DNA of 64,000 nucleotides, from contig CM066302.1 in assembly GCA_033807695.1 (NCBI GenBank), positions 372,001 through 436,000 on the forward strand, given 5' to 3'. The position numbers and the translations under genes were made by a program. This document shows positions 33,476 to 46,688 of this stretch, piece by piece (position 1 is the stretch's first letter; every line of letters begins with the position of its first letter). This stretch comes from Daedaleopsis sinensis. Lineage: Eukaryota; Basidiomycota; Agaricomycetes; Polyporales; Polyporaceae. The notes under the pieces are model-generated. The model saw only the letters and a program-made list of their open reading frames with translations, did not search any database and had not been told where the DNA came from.

Positions 33476-36400
33476 ATGGAGTCGCATCCCGATGAACGGC
33501 CGGCGAAACGCTTCAAGGTGCGCTAGTGCCATGACTCCACGCTGAATGTATGTGCTCAATCCTATTTGCAGCACGAGTCCTACAAGGACACCCTCAAGAG
33601 AGTACATCTTCCTTCGGCCTTGAGCCAGACGAAGTTTGACCATGAACTTGGGGTAGATATTCCAAAGTATTATACTTATGCGAAGAGACTGAGTAATCTT
33701 AGGATCACGAATCACACTTCCACGAAGCCCTCCTGCACTGGCAGGAGCTGAACCTCGCACCAGCTTTCCTCAAATTTGCTCGGGATGCCGACCCGCTCTC
33801 GGCCTCAATGCCCTTGCTGCTACACAACTGGAAGGAGATTGTTGAACTGTGGTTGGGGGCTCTCGAGAAGAGCGATGACGAAGGCTTGAAGGCCATCCTC
33901 GAGTACGTCCCTCCTCATCACTCTCTGTAATGAAACCCATCGTGAACGAGGTGCGTAGTCTTTTCCAAAAAATCGCACACGACCTCCGGACGACCCTCGC
34001 GCCTCAATATCCGCGCGTTCTCCGACGGCTGCTACGACTCCTTCCACGCTCGCTCTCTGCGGAGGCTCTCACCGCCCTTCTCGCGACGTTCTCTGCTCTC
34101 TTCAAGTATGTCCTTGTCCCTGCTGTCGACGCCGAGCTTTTGCAGCAAGCATGGACCGCGTTCTCCGAGGTCCTGCCGCAGTGCCATGCCGAGGTTCAAC
34201 GTGCGACTGCAGAGGTATGGGGAGCTACCCTACGCCGTCTCAAACTGTCTCTGCGGGGAGAGGCTGTTCGACTGGTTGCAGCACGGTCAGGCAGCTTGGG
34301 GGACGTATGCGCGTGGATATTCGTTACGGCTTGCAAGGTGCGTTCTGTTAGAGTCCGTTTCTGCGGAGATGTCTTACGCTAGCACCTCAGTCGGTCTCGC
34401 AAACACTCCACACCGTCACAGAAAGCTTGGTAGCCCCCCTCATCCAGTATTATCTCTCGTGTGATATTCCCGACGATGTGTACACTCTCATCCGACGCCT
34501 TCTCACTGCACTCATCCACCACTGCAAAGGCGCAGAACAGTTTTCCCCAGCTTCGGACGTGGTAGTGAAACAGTTCCTGGAGGTTGTGAAGACTTCCGAC
34601 GAAGAACATATCCGACGCACGTTAGAGGTGGCTACCATCGTCTGTTCCGTTCGTCAAGGGTCCCGGATGAGTCGTCAGTGATTTTCATAACCCTCAGCGC
34701 GGCCTTGATACTAACATGGGCGATAGACAAACAGCTCGGCTCGCTTCTCGCGGAATACGGAACAATACCGCAGACCGACGCCCTCCACCCCTCCTTGTTC
34801 AAATTCGCGACGAGCGCTCTCACCGCAGGCGACATGGCACTCTGGATGGCACACGCGCGCAAGATCTTCGACCGCTCCTGGGAGCGCCCCCTCCTGGGCA
34901 TCGAGCTGACTGGAGCCCTCTCTGACCTGACCTGGGGCGGCTGGAAGCTCGTCGCGCTTCCCCACGTCTCAGCGAATACGCATAAGCTCCTCGACACCCA
35001 CCCGGCGCCGACACTCGAGCTACTCGCCGCGCTGCACCGCGAAAAGCGGTTGGTTGACATGGACATCGTGTGGAAGCAGCGTTTCCAGACATGGGTGGAA
35101 AAAACGTTCGCGTCTTGGGAGCACAATGAGGAGAACGTACGGATGCTTGAGCATGTCATCGAGCTCTCCAAGCTGCTGCCAGCGCTGACCAAGATCCTTG
35201 CGACAATCGTCGATCAAACCCTCGATGTCGACGATTCTCGTGCAGAGTACGAGACCACTTACGCGAACTCCTCATGGGTCATCGGCGCGTGTGCTGAGTG
35301 CATATCTCAACGACCTAACTCCGAGTGGACCGACGTGGTTGATCTCCCGAAGTGGATCGCAACGATCGTCAATAAGTGGGGGTGGTCTGGTCGCCCACTC
35401 CAAGGCTTGGCAGCGCTCGTAGAATCGAGGTACGAAATTCAGTCACTTGCTAAAATTGTTCTCGCTGACTCTCGTTCAGTCGTTCCAAGGATGCGCTTCT
35501 CAATTTCGAAACTCTCTTCGAACCTCTTAAAGGATCCTTGCTATCCCACTCGCGCCCCTTGCGACTCTTCTCTCTCCGGCTGCTTGGTGCGCCGGTCGTC
35601 AAGGCGCCCGAAGGCGCCTCTGAGCTACTGAAGAAAGCGCAACAGGCTGAAGAGATTAGCATTGACTTGCAAGGAGTGCGCGAACGTGTCCTTCGAATAG
35701 GACGCCTACCGGTAGCAGTGAAAGATGGGGACGTGGTCGCAGCCGAGATATGCGCTCGCTGGCTCATCGGTAAGACTTTCTCGTATCCGTCCGGGCGGAA
35801 ACCGAACTGATGACGGCCTTTACTAGCGCAATTGAAGGTCAATCTCCGGCCACTGTGGGCGCCCGCTGTTACCGCATTATCAGCATTATCCACTAGGTTT
35901 GGAGACCTGGTGTGGGACTTGCTGTTCAGCGAGCTACAGGTAGCATCATCTGCCAACGACGGTTTCAGATTTGATCCAACGTGGGCGAAAGATGGGGAAG
36001 AAGATGGGGACGACATCTGGGAGGAGGAGCGATCTTGGAGAGATCCGAGCGCTCACAAAGTCCGCGCTGCATTGGCTAAGTGGGGGTGTCATAACAGCGC
36101 GAGACGGGCTATTGTGCAGGTAACTCTTTCGCTTTCTTGCCATGTAGATATATGTATTAATCTATCTCCATTTCAAGAGCCAGCTCACCCGCGACAGGTT
36201 TGACCCGACGACCTACGACACCCAGCTCCTCGCTGTACTGGAAGAATGCTCTTCGTTGGCGGAGAAACACAACCGCGATCTCATCCCGTACTTCCTCTCG
36301 CTCGCTGGACCGGAAGCGCAGACTAAGCTACCACGATACAAGCTTACTTCGTGGCTCAAGCTGTTCTCGAAGTTCTCCAATCCAAATGCGTTGCGCTCGA

Positions 36401-39400
36401 CGGACACGATGCGCGCGCTCTACGTCTCCCTTCTTCCCCACCCCGATCGTGCTTTACAGCGGCTCGCGCTCTCTTGTCTACTCACCTACAAGTCCCAACG
36501 ACTCGTCCCCCACGAGGATTCCTTGCGCACCCTGCTAGACGAAACGAAGTGGCGCGACGAGCTCACCCAACTAGACTTTGACCGATTCGAAGTGGACGAG
36601 CGCCCCGAGCTCGTTGACGTCATCATCCGCCTGTTGTATGGCATGATGCTCGAGAAGAAGGGACGCTCTCGCGGCGCTGACCGCCGCGCTGCTATCCTGT
36701 CCACGCTCGCAGGCTGCACGGACGACGAACTCAGCCGTCTAGTGGGGCTCATGCTGCACCCTATTCGCAAGGAGCGACAGACGTCAAGTGAAGAAGGCAC
36801 CTTTACCATCTCCCATGTGCCTCCGGGCGTATCGGAGAAGACTCAAGTCGGGTTCTTGACTCTCCTCGGGGACGTCTTGAAGCACCTTGGGTCGCGCATT
36901 GTCGCCCAGTGGCCCGTTTTGTTGCAGACGCTGCTTGACCTTGTAGGGAGCGCCCAGTCTTCGTTGGACGCGGAGAAGGATGGAGTCGTCGAGGAACTGC
37001 CGGAGGAAGACGACGCCGTTGCGGATGAAGAAGAACACGCTGACGACTCTCCAGGGTCATCGCGAGCGCTGAGGACCGTCCGTCAGCTTGGACTCAAACG
37101 TCTAGCAGATTTCTCCCGCTCCCCGGTCACGTACGATTTCTCACCATACATGTCGGAAGCGTTCCGAGCGGTCATCTCGCCCCGTTTGCCCATGCTCGAC
37201 CAGGAGAATACACAGTCACCGTCTTCACTCCTCGACCTCTTTCACGCTTGGACGCAGCGCGCGGAGTATGCCGTGTACCTCGTAGGATACGACGATCGCA
37301 CACTCCCCAAGGTATACGACTGTCTCATTGCGACGAACGTAAAGCCGGCCGTCATTTCCAAGGTTTTCGACATCGTGCAGCAACTGCAAGAGCTCTCCGT
37401 TTCCGATCCTACCATCCTCGAGTCTGTATTCAAGCCACATGTCTCTCATCTCCTAACAAACCTCTCTATCCTCGTCTCCCGGTCGAAGGGCAATGTAGCG
37501 GCTGTCGTAGACGTCCTTGGTCGCAGGCAAATCGCCATCTTGTCGGATCTCGCGCCGTACCTCTCGGACTCCACTCAAGCGGTTATGCTGCTCGACCTCT
37601 TCGCGCCCTTGCTTCGGAAACCCCACAAGGCCGTCCCAGAGAAGATCAAGGTGGACATGACAACGATCCTCTGCAATCTCTTTCCGCTCATCCAAGAGCT
37701 CTCGGACGCGGACAGTCCGGTCTTTGTCAGGACATACGGCCTGCTCTCGCAGCTTTTCCAGATGCTCCGCTCCCGACAAGCTCGTATCGCGCTGGTCAAG
37801 GCGTTTCGCTGTCTAGCGGAAGTCCAACCGACCATCGAGCATCTCGCACAGCTCATGGAGTCGCTCAACGCGTACTCCGTCAAGCGATTGGACGAGCCTG
37901 ACTTCGATCGTCGCTTGACCGCGTTCGCAGATCTCAACGATACTCTCTACAAGACCCTCTCCTGTCGCGACTGGTTGCCGGTCATCTACAACATGTTCAC
38001 CTTCATCCAGGACCCGCTGGAGCTTTCGATTCGGAGCAACGCGGCGACGGCGCTGAAGAGATTTATCGACTTCGCTGCGGATGTGCACGGCGAGTTTGAG
38101 GAAACGTTCCTGAAAGTCCTCTGGCCTGGACTCAAGAACGGCTTGCACTCTAAGGCCGAGCTTGTTCGTGCGGAGATCCTCGGAGTCATAGCCCACGCCG
38201 TGGCTAGGTGCACGAGCATCGCTTCCTTGCAGGAGATGCGCGTCCTGCTCGCGGGAGGGGACGAGGAGGCCAACTTCTTCAACAATATTCACCACATTCA
38301 AATCCACCGCCGCATGCGCGCCATCCGACGTCTAGCCGAGTTCGCCGACCAGGGACATCTTCGTAGCACGACGCTCGCGGAAGTGTTCATTCCCCTTGTC
38401 GCCAATTACGTCATCACTACAGACTCGCTCGACCACCATCTCGTGAACGAGGCGATTCTTGCGTTGGGACACATGGCGAAGCACCTGAATTGGGGCGCTT
38501 ACTATGCCCTCGTCCAGCGCTATCTAAAGCTTGCCAAACAGAAAGATACGTCGGAACGTGTGTATGTGCGCACTATCGTTGCCGTCCTCGATAGTTTCCA
38601 CTTCCCCATGGAGGAGGCTGTTCGTGAAGACGAAGCCGCTGCTATGACTATCGCAGACGCAGAAGAAGAAGATGTTGAGACAGAGCCTCAGCCCGCAGAA
38701 CCATCTACCCAGGACTCCGTCGCCAAGGTCGCTCGCATACAAGACGCAGTGATCTCGCGTCTCCTTCCCAGCCTGATATACTACTTGGAGAAGCGTGACG
38801 AGACCGAAGACAGCCTCCGCATCCCCGTCGCTGTTGGTATCATACAGATCGCCAAGCACCTTCCCCTCGAGCAGCGAGGCGCTCAGATCACAAAGCTACT
38901 GACGGTTCTCAGTCAAGTCCTCCGCAGTAAGTCCCAGGAGACCCGCGATCTCGCTAGGGAGACCCTTTGTCGCATCGCATGCTCTTTGGGTCCGGCCTAC
39001 CTTCCGCTGATGGTCCGGGAGATGAGAGCTGCCCTCCTCCGAGGACCACATCTCCACGTCCTGGCGTACTCAGTTCATGCTCTCCTCGTCCATGTAACCT
39101 CAGGCGAACATGCATCCACCTTCGACAAACTTGACGAGTGCGTGAGCGACGTGGCTGCCGTCTCGTCCGAAGTCATCTTTGGGGAATCGGGGAAGGACGT
39201 CCAGGCCGAGGGCTTCAAGACGAAGATGCGGGAAGTGCGCGCGTCGTCCTCCAAGAGTATCGACTCGTTCGCTCTGCTAGCTAAGCACATCACGCCTCCG
39301 AAGATCAGCAGCCTGCTCGTGCCCATTCGCAACATCATGCAGGCGACGGAGACGCTCAAGGTTATGCAGCAGGTCGAAGATCTTCTCCGACGTATCGCGG

Positions 39401-41901
39401 GAGGTCTCAACTCGAATGTCCATCTGGTGCCTACCGAGCTGCTCGTGCTCTGCCATACGCTCATTAGCCAGAATGCCCGCTTTTTAAAGGAAGCACCTAA
39501 AGTCCAAGCGTCGAGGAAGGGCGGGAAGCGGAAGGACGACGCGATTGTCCAGGTCAAACGCCGCATGACATCGGACGATGATCATTATGCGAACAATTCC
39601 TTCAGGTATGTTACACGAATTTTGATGCTGCATCGACTAATCTATTCCAGGTTTGTTGTCTTCGGGCTGGACCTTTTCAACACCGCATACCGTCGAGGTC
39701 GTTTCGACTTCAAGGACACAGCCGTGATCGCTCGGTTAGAACCCATGGTGGCTGTGATTGGGAACACTCTCTATTCGTCGCATATGCAGGTCGTAGCTCC
39801 CGGTTTGAAAGCTGCGTCGGCGATCGTGAAATGTCCTTTGCAATCAATCCAGAAGTCCCTCCCCGTCTTCATTCGCCAAACCATTGACATCATCAAGCAG
39901 ACTGGCTCGACCGAACCGGAGGTCGTTCAAACCGCATTCAAGTCTCTAGCTACGATCTTGCGCGACCATCCTGGAGCTCAAGTCAAGGAGAAGGATCTTG
40001 TCTACTTGCTCGAGCTGCTCGCGCCGGATCTCGAGGAACCCTCTCGTCAAGCTGCTGTGTTCACTATGCTTCGCGCGATCATCGCTCGACGGTTCGTGGT
40101 CCCCGAGATCTATGACGTCATGGACAAGGTCGCCGAGATCATGGTAACGAATCAGTCGCCTCAAGTGCAAGAGCTCTGTCGTAGTGCCTTCCTTCAGTTC
40201 CTTCTCGACTACCCACAAGGCAAAGGTCGCCTGAAGAATCAAATGACGTTCCTCGTCAAGAATCTCTCGTACGTTTACGAAAGTGGACGGCGGTCTGTGA
40301 TGGAACTACTGAGTGCAATGATCGCGAAGTTCGAGACCAAGCTCATGCAGGAGTACTCGGATTTGTTGTTCGTCGGGCTTGTCATGGTCATCGCTAACGA
40401 TGATTCTGCGAAGTGTCGGGAGATGGCCGCCGAGTTGATCAAGAGCCTCCTCGCGCGACTCGAGACGAATCAGAGGAACGTCACGATGTCGCACATCCAT
40501 TCTTGGGCCACGCAACGCACACAGCCTCAGCTCATCCGCGTTTCGGCCCAATTGTACGGTCTCGTCATCGACTTTTTGAAGGCAGACATCGCCCCTTACG
40601 TGGCATCGGTACTCCATGACCTGAACTCCGTCCTTCGTCGTAGCGCTACAACGCTCGATTCTGCGGCTAGTGGCGAGCCTGATCTGGCTGATGATGGAGA
40701 TACCGAAGATGTAGCTCAACATTGGCAAACACCCTACCATGCGCTGCTGGCCTGCTTGAAGGTGTTGCGCGAGAAGCCCGAGTATACTACGCAGGATGGT
40801 GCGATTGACTGGCCGTCCGTTGTGACACTTCTCCTCTTTCCTCATACCTGGGTTCGCACTGCGTCTTGTCGTCTCCTCGGAACGCTATTCGCTGCGGTCC
40901 CCGCATCCGCACCCTCTGCCGACGATTCCCTGATCTCTCGGGCTGGCCTAGAAGAGATCGCCACAAAGCTCACTCTTCAGCTGAAGAGCGAACATCTTGA
41001 CGAGCAGCTCAGTCTTCAGATTGTCAAGAATCTGTTCTATGTGGGGAAATGTTTCTGTGCCGTCGAGCAACCTTCCAACGCTGCGATTACTGTCGAGGAT
41101 GAGGACGAAGACGAGGACATTGCCGCCGACGAACAACCTGACGACGAGGATCTTCGACAGCACCAGCGCCATCCATTATCACGACTATTTTCCCGGATGT
41201 CCTTCCAAGCGCGATCGGCTATGATTCGACGTCGAAATAAGGCGCGGAGTCTGGTTAGTAGTGTTGAGTACTTTTAGGTTCGCGCGCTAACCTCTTCATC
41301 TAGGATAACTGGTCGCATCAACCATCTTCTGTACTCAAGTGGTTTGCGGCTATGGTGTCGTACATGGAGAGTGACATTGTGGAGCGGTTCCTTCCCCACA
41401 TCCTCAATCCCATCTATCGTATCACGGAAGAAGACGATACAATCAGAGACAGTCACATGGGTGTGTAGACTCGACCGTACTTGTGTATGAGTTTGGGCTA
41501 ATTACGCTTGTTCAGATGAGTTGAAGACACTCGCAATCGAACTACAGGATCTTGTCCAGAGCAAAGTTGGCACCACGAAGTTCGCCCATGTGTACAACAA
41601 CATTCGGCAGAAGGTCCTCAACGTCAGGCGTGAGAGGAAGACCGCCCGTGTCATTCAGGTAATGCAATGCATTCTCTCTGTCATATTCTCGCCATTCACG
41701 TTCTCGATCTAGAACACCGTCGACCCTGCAGCAGCTGCTCAGAGGAAGCAGCACAGAAACGTGGCGAAGAAAGAGAGTCGTAAGAGGAAGAACGATTCCT
41801 TTATGTGAGTAGGATCCTTTCGTCAGGACCCTAGCGATGTCATAACTGTTCCTACTCTTAGTCAAAACAAAGGCAAGCTCAAACGGAGAAGGGAGGCGTG
41901 A
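33476..41901 (+). CDS. UTP20: U3 snoRNP / small-subunit processome protein UTP20
   Basis: Fourteen exons: 33476..33517, 33572..33652, 33703..33902, 33959..34337, 34391..34670, 34727..35429, 35480..35769, 35827..36119, 36178..39605, 39651..41253, 41304..41460, 41516..41658, 41713..41804, 41862..41901; 2576 aa. The size, the all-helical HEAT-like composition and the ends match UTP20 (DRIM family), a nucleolar scaffold needed for 18S rRNA processing. Recognisable parts are an N-terminal HESYKDTLKRVHL after a basic start, the DRIM-like centre around residues 750-1350, acidic linkers (for example 1630-1650), and a C-terminus rich in Lys/Arg (VLNVRRERKTARVIQ, then RKQHRNVAKKESRKRK). Intron 9 is only 45 bases, free of stops and a multiple of three. 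Intron 5 has a perfect tactaac branch site; its donor (gtcgtc) is weak, so that junction is the least certain, along with the 33902/33959 junction. Confidence 0.93.
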
Positions 41902-42243
41902 AGGCGCAGCTACGCATGTTATCATATCCACTACCCCCTCTCGTGTTGCTTGCGGAATGTATATCTTGGTTTTGGACGCAGAGGTTTGTATCTATGACGC
42001 GTGTACCTCCTCTTGGAGAAGGTCATGCACAATGCAGAGTTACCGCAGCATGATCTGCGTTTCTTCCTGGTTGGAGTCGCTATCAGTTGCAGCACATGGC
42101 CTCCGAGGCGTGATGAAGCATGTTTTGCTGCTCTGTCTTCTCCTAGCGGAGAGGTGTTCGTACTCGCAGAACATATATAAGCTCCCTGACGGGGTCACAG
42201 CACTCAGCATTCTCCCCTCAGGCTCTGGTTAATCTCGCTCACT
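41902..42243. other. Intergenic region
   Basis: 342 bases between UTP20 and the dynamin-family gene on the same strand. It contains the UTP20 3' UTR and the next promoter. One 91-codon frame (41957-42232) has no motif and is taken as chance. Confidence 0.5.
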
Positions 42244-45015
42244 ATGGGCGATCACCATGGCGTTGGCCTTTCCGACTCGATGTACGCCGTCCGACGGAGG
42301 CGGATGCTTGACATAGTCAACGCGCTGCATCTTACCGGGTACGCTATCACTCCTCTAGAAATTTAGGCTATAGCTCATACTTGCTCTGAACAGAGTGCAA
42401 GTTGACATTGACTTGCCCGTTATCGCCGTCCTCGGCTCTCAGAGCGCGGGGAAGTCATCGCTCATAGAGTCAATATCTGGTATCACTTTGCCCCGCGCAA
42501 GCGGTACATGTACCAGGCATGTGTATACAAACAATCTGACGTCGTCGATGTGTTCATGTCCTCTTCAACAGATGTCCTACGGAGTGTCGCCTCTCATACT
42601 CTACCGACCCGTGGAAGTGCACCGTCTCGTTGCATATCCTAACGGATCGAGAAGGACGTTCTCTCGGTCATCCCCGCCACGAGCAGTTTGGCGATGATAT
42701 ATACAACAAGAGCGAGGTTGAGGATCGTATCCGGCGCGCTCAGCGCGCAATCCTAAACCCGAGCTCCGACGCTCGCTTCTTCTTAGACGAGGAAACAGAT
42801 CTAAGTGAACTAACCTTCTCGAGCAATACTGTTTCGCTTCAAATCAGCGGTGAAGAGGTTCAAGATCTCTCGTTTTGCGATTTGCCAGGTACGTCGCTCC
42901 TCGCGAGAACCGCGTATACTACCGCTCATCCTAAATCTTTCAGGTCTGATTGCGAGTGTCGGAACCAATGGCAACGAAAGCGACATTGACCTTGTGAAAG
43001 CTCTCGCTACCGCATACATCTCGAGACCGAGTTGTATCATTCTCACAACTGTAGCATGTGAAAGTACGTTCACAAGTTTGAACGACTCATGGCGCCGCTC
43101 AGTCGTTCTCCAGCCGACTTCCAGAACCAAGGAGCACACCGATTGGCTAAGGAGCACGATCCCAAAGGTTCCCGGACGATAGGTGAGCTCACCCAATACC
43201 ACTACATACATTCCCTAGGAAATAATCCGCTCTTTTGTAGGAGTACTCACCAAGCCCGACCGCATTCCTAGCGGGGAGGAAGATAACTGGCTCCGTTTCA
43301 TCCGCAACCAGGACGAACCCTTAGAACACGGATGGTTTAGTGTGAAACAACCGGACTCTCGCGCCATAGCCGATGGAATCACCTGGGACGAAGCTCGTGA
43401 GAAAGAACGCCAGTTCTTTTCTACGGCCGCACCTTGGAGTATGTTAGACCTCGAATACCAGAACCGGCTCGGGACCGAGAAGCTCGTGGATCGCTTGAGC
43501 GACGTCCTCTCGGAATGCATATCTCAGAGGTTCGTCCTCGCTTCTATTCAACTTACAAGCTGTTCTTGATCGGATTTCGCCTCAGGCTCCCCGACATCCG
43601 GGAAGAAGTGCAGAGGCTGCTCGCTGCTACCGACGAGAAGCTTGCAAAGCTCCCCAAGCCGCCGTCGGCCGACCCTCTGTCGGAAGTCCTCAATCAGATC
43701 TCCGAGTTCTCCAAGCTGCTCTCCAAGCATGTCGAAGGAACTCCGAATCCAAACGGCTTGCTGCAGACCATCGAGCCCGCTTGTCAAAAGTTCTTCAAGG
43801 CAATCAGAGCAACGGAACCCGACTTTCGCCCGTACACCCGCCAGATGGCTGCGAGCCACCCACAGATACACAAGTTTCTCGCGCCGTCCTTCCTCTCCAA
43901 CGAAGGAGGCCCATTTACACCGGAGGATGATAGTCGCGCGATCTACCTAGACGACGTCACGAAGCGAGCTCGCGAGTGCGTGCAACTCGCAGTGTCCCTG
44001 ATCAATCCTTCTGACAAACATATTTGTGCCAAGAGCTCGGACCCGTGAACTTCCAGACCATGTTCCTTTTATCGTCACACAGGAGTACATCATGGCTGTC
44101 GTTTCCGCATGGCAGGGCCCAGCCGAAGAGTTCTATGGCGAGGTTTACAACTTGTTGATTCAATACGCCAAGAAGTTAGTCGCGCATCACTTCGAGCAGT
44201 ATCCCCCTCTTCAGACTCGAGTCTCGTAAGCATTTTCAATAATTAGTAGCTTGATGACGTGCAAACAGGCAACAGGTCAATCATCACAGACTTCATTAGC
44301 GCATCCTCCGATGAGACTCTCAAACGCATCAAATGGTTCATCTCACTGGAGTCGCGCCCACGCACGCTCAATGAGCCATACTACTGCGACTACCGGGACA
44401 GCTTCCGCGGACATTACAAAGGATGGAGGCCTAACGACCACTTGCCGCACGCACCGGCTATGGTTGTGCCCAGTGGCATGGGCTGCAGCGACAGCGACTT
44501 GCCGCGCGCATCTCTTACGCAGCGCATTAACGAGGCGCTGAGTGGTCAAGAACCTAACCTCGCGGGGCACATCAACGGCGTCCTCACCGGTCTCGCGCGG
44601 ATAGGCTTGCACGGTACCCAGGCGACGGATCTCGCGAAGCTGCTCCCCCCGGACCCAGGCGACGCGGCGATCGACATCATGGCAGACGTACGCGCGTACT
44701 TCCAAGGTGGGCGAGGCGTTTTAGTCAAACGATCTAATTGCTGGGCTGACAGACTCTGTTGCAGTCGCCTACAAGCGGTTCACGGACAACGTACCGATGG
44801 CCGTCGACTTCGAGCTGGTACTTGGGTTGGACCGCGACCAAGCGTTCGAGAAGGCGCTGCGGAAAGGATTGGGCATCGGAGGCGAGGACTCTGCTGCTCG
44901 GTGTGCCGAGTTCGTTAAGGAGCCCCGCCAAATCGCTGAACGGCGCGAGGAGTTGCAGAAGAAGCGTGAGCGGTTGGACACGGCCATGAAGCAGTTGACG
45001 GAGCTGTGGTTGTGA
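42244..45015 (+). CDS. Dynamin-family large GTPase
   Basis: Ten exons: 42244..42338, 42394..42516, 42572..42888, 42944..43063, 43114..43182, 43241..43529, 43586..43975, 44034..44225, 44276..44706, 44765..45015; 758 aa. Dynamins form helical collars that sever or tubulate membranes using GTP. Motifs seen: P-loop GSQSAGKSS (46-54), ASGTCTR (switch region Thr), DLPG (176-179) and TKPD (245-248), then the middle domain (RELPDHVPFIV) and a C-terminal GED-like helix (RFTDNVPMAVDFEL to the end). No PH domain or Pro-rich tail is present, so it is nearer to the Mx/Vps1-like and fungus-specific dynamin-like proteins than to classical endocytic dynamin. The intron after 42516 begins with GC (aggcatgt); the acceptor and phase leave no good GT alternative. 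Confidence 0.9.
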
Positions 45016-45514
45016 CCGGCGCCCTTGTGCGTAGGAGGTTCTCGTAGCTATGTTCTTTCAACGACAACTGTATGTAATTGTATCCCAGTACACGTGATCG
45101 CTCACTTGCTCCGCGCCCTCGTTATCTTGGACTGGACGGTAAGTAGACCAGTTAGTAGTACTCCTCTTGATTACTCAAGGGAGCGCCATCTTGTCGGAGG
45201 CTACACTCGCAAGTGTTGTCGTACAGCTTTCACTAAAACTAGGTTGAAAATAAAAACAGTCACTCGGAATGCAAGAGACGATGCAAGTGCTTACTATGCT
45301 ATGATATTTCTACGATCGTACACCGCGTATACGAACCCAGGGCGCTCTTGACGTACACAGAACATGCTCTCGGTCAAAAGCGAGATCTGCTATGATAGAA
45401 TGGTCAATCGTTATGGGAGTACAATTCCTGGAACGATATGGACGTCAACACGAACCGACTATGCAACTACACTGCGCAAGAGAATTCCGACAGACCACTT
45501 AGCGGGAAACAAGC
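45016..45514. other. Intergenic region between convergent genes
   Basis: About 500 bases holding the 3' ends of the dynamin-family gene and the PL14-type gene. No gene or repeat recognised. Confidence 0.5.
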
Positions 45515-46688
45515 TTATAGCTCGTCGTGTCCGTGTCGCGACTCCACGATGGCCCCAGATATATTCGCGTACCAAGTGCGTTGGTCCTTGGGCGACGCCC
45601 ATTCTGGTGAATGTCCTGTGCAACGTATATGCTTTAGCATCTGTCGAGGGCCATATTGGCGACATGCATACCCCCGAAAAAGGTTTGGAAGTGCAACCCT
45701 TGGACCCGTCCATCGGATCCTTCCTCAGTGCGGAGTACAAGACCTTCGGCGAGTAGGACCGACTTCCCGTCAATATATAATTCAACAATTCCTGTACGTT
45801 CGCGTATGACTGCCGTCAACACTAGACTGAAAGCCTCAGCAGTAAAGATCTTATGCCTACCGTTCTCTTCTCCTAACGAGTTCACCCTGACCCGCTGTGT
45901 CACTCGCGTCCACTTGCCAGGTGCGAACTTCCACGCCCCACGAGCCACTGAGAAGCCATAGTCCGGATGCTGCATAGACCGAGGAGGGACGGCTAGCAGA
46001 CGTTCGGTGTTCCTTTCCGAGTGCGGCAGGTAGGCATACAGCTCGCCTGTGCCTTTCTCGCTGCGGGCGAATAATCAGAAAGCATATCTCTAGGACGAGG
46101 TATGTAGTCAGGTACCTACCGCCACATCAACCGCATGTTAAAGCATTTGCAGCGATCGGTCTGCCGTCCGCCTGTGCATCCGTACGCAGAGTCACCCGCC
46201 CCTCCATCTCCTCATCGTCAGCCTACACGGCACGGAACGCGGCACCCAAACGTCGTCGGGGATCACTCACAGATGCCAGGGAGCTTCCCGCCCTTGACCC
46301 ACTCGAAGCCTTGCTCGAACAACACATCAAAACTGAACACAACTTCCCCGCCATCCTCGCCGCTCAGTCTCTTCAGTGCATCAGAGAATACTGCTGGCCC
46401 GCGGAGGTAAAAGCCGAAGCCACCGTGTGGAGCAGACTTGTTGCCTGGATTGATGCTTCCAGCGGGGTAAACGGCCTCCCATGCAAGCGTAGACGCGTCC
46501 CCACCGGGGACTGAAAGAGGAGGGGTAACTAGAGCGTGTGATGTGCTGGACGTGACGCGATGCACGCCGAGCTCGTCGTCGGAGAGGTTCACATACTTGA
46601 TGGAGGAAGGGAGATCTTGTGCCAGGCACGTCGTAAATCCGTTGATGATGCGCAGGGACGGCGACAGAGAGAACAGAGTCTCAGCCAT
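45515..46688 (-). CDS. Polysaccharide lyase family 14-type protein
   Basis: Five exons on the complement: 46688..46271, 46207..46120, 46060..45861, 45791..45672, 45615..45515; 308 aa. The order GSINPGNKSAPHGGFGFYLR, WVKGGKLPGIYGG, AYGCTGGRQTDRCKCF, LRLMWR-like, GFSVARGAWKF and HFQTFFGGHSPEWASPKDQR is the fungal PL14 (alginate/glucuronan lyase-like) pattern. Such enzymes cleave uronic-acid polymers by beta-elimination in a jelly-roll fold. The start at 46688 (MAETLFSL) fits the family. A Met at 46823 in the same frame would add a hydrophobic leader, which would matter because the protein ends in HDEL, the fungal ER-retention signal. Exact substrate unknown. Confidence 0.87.
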
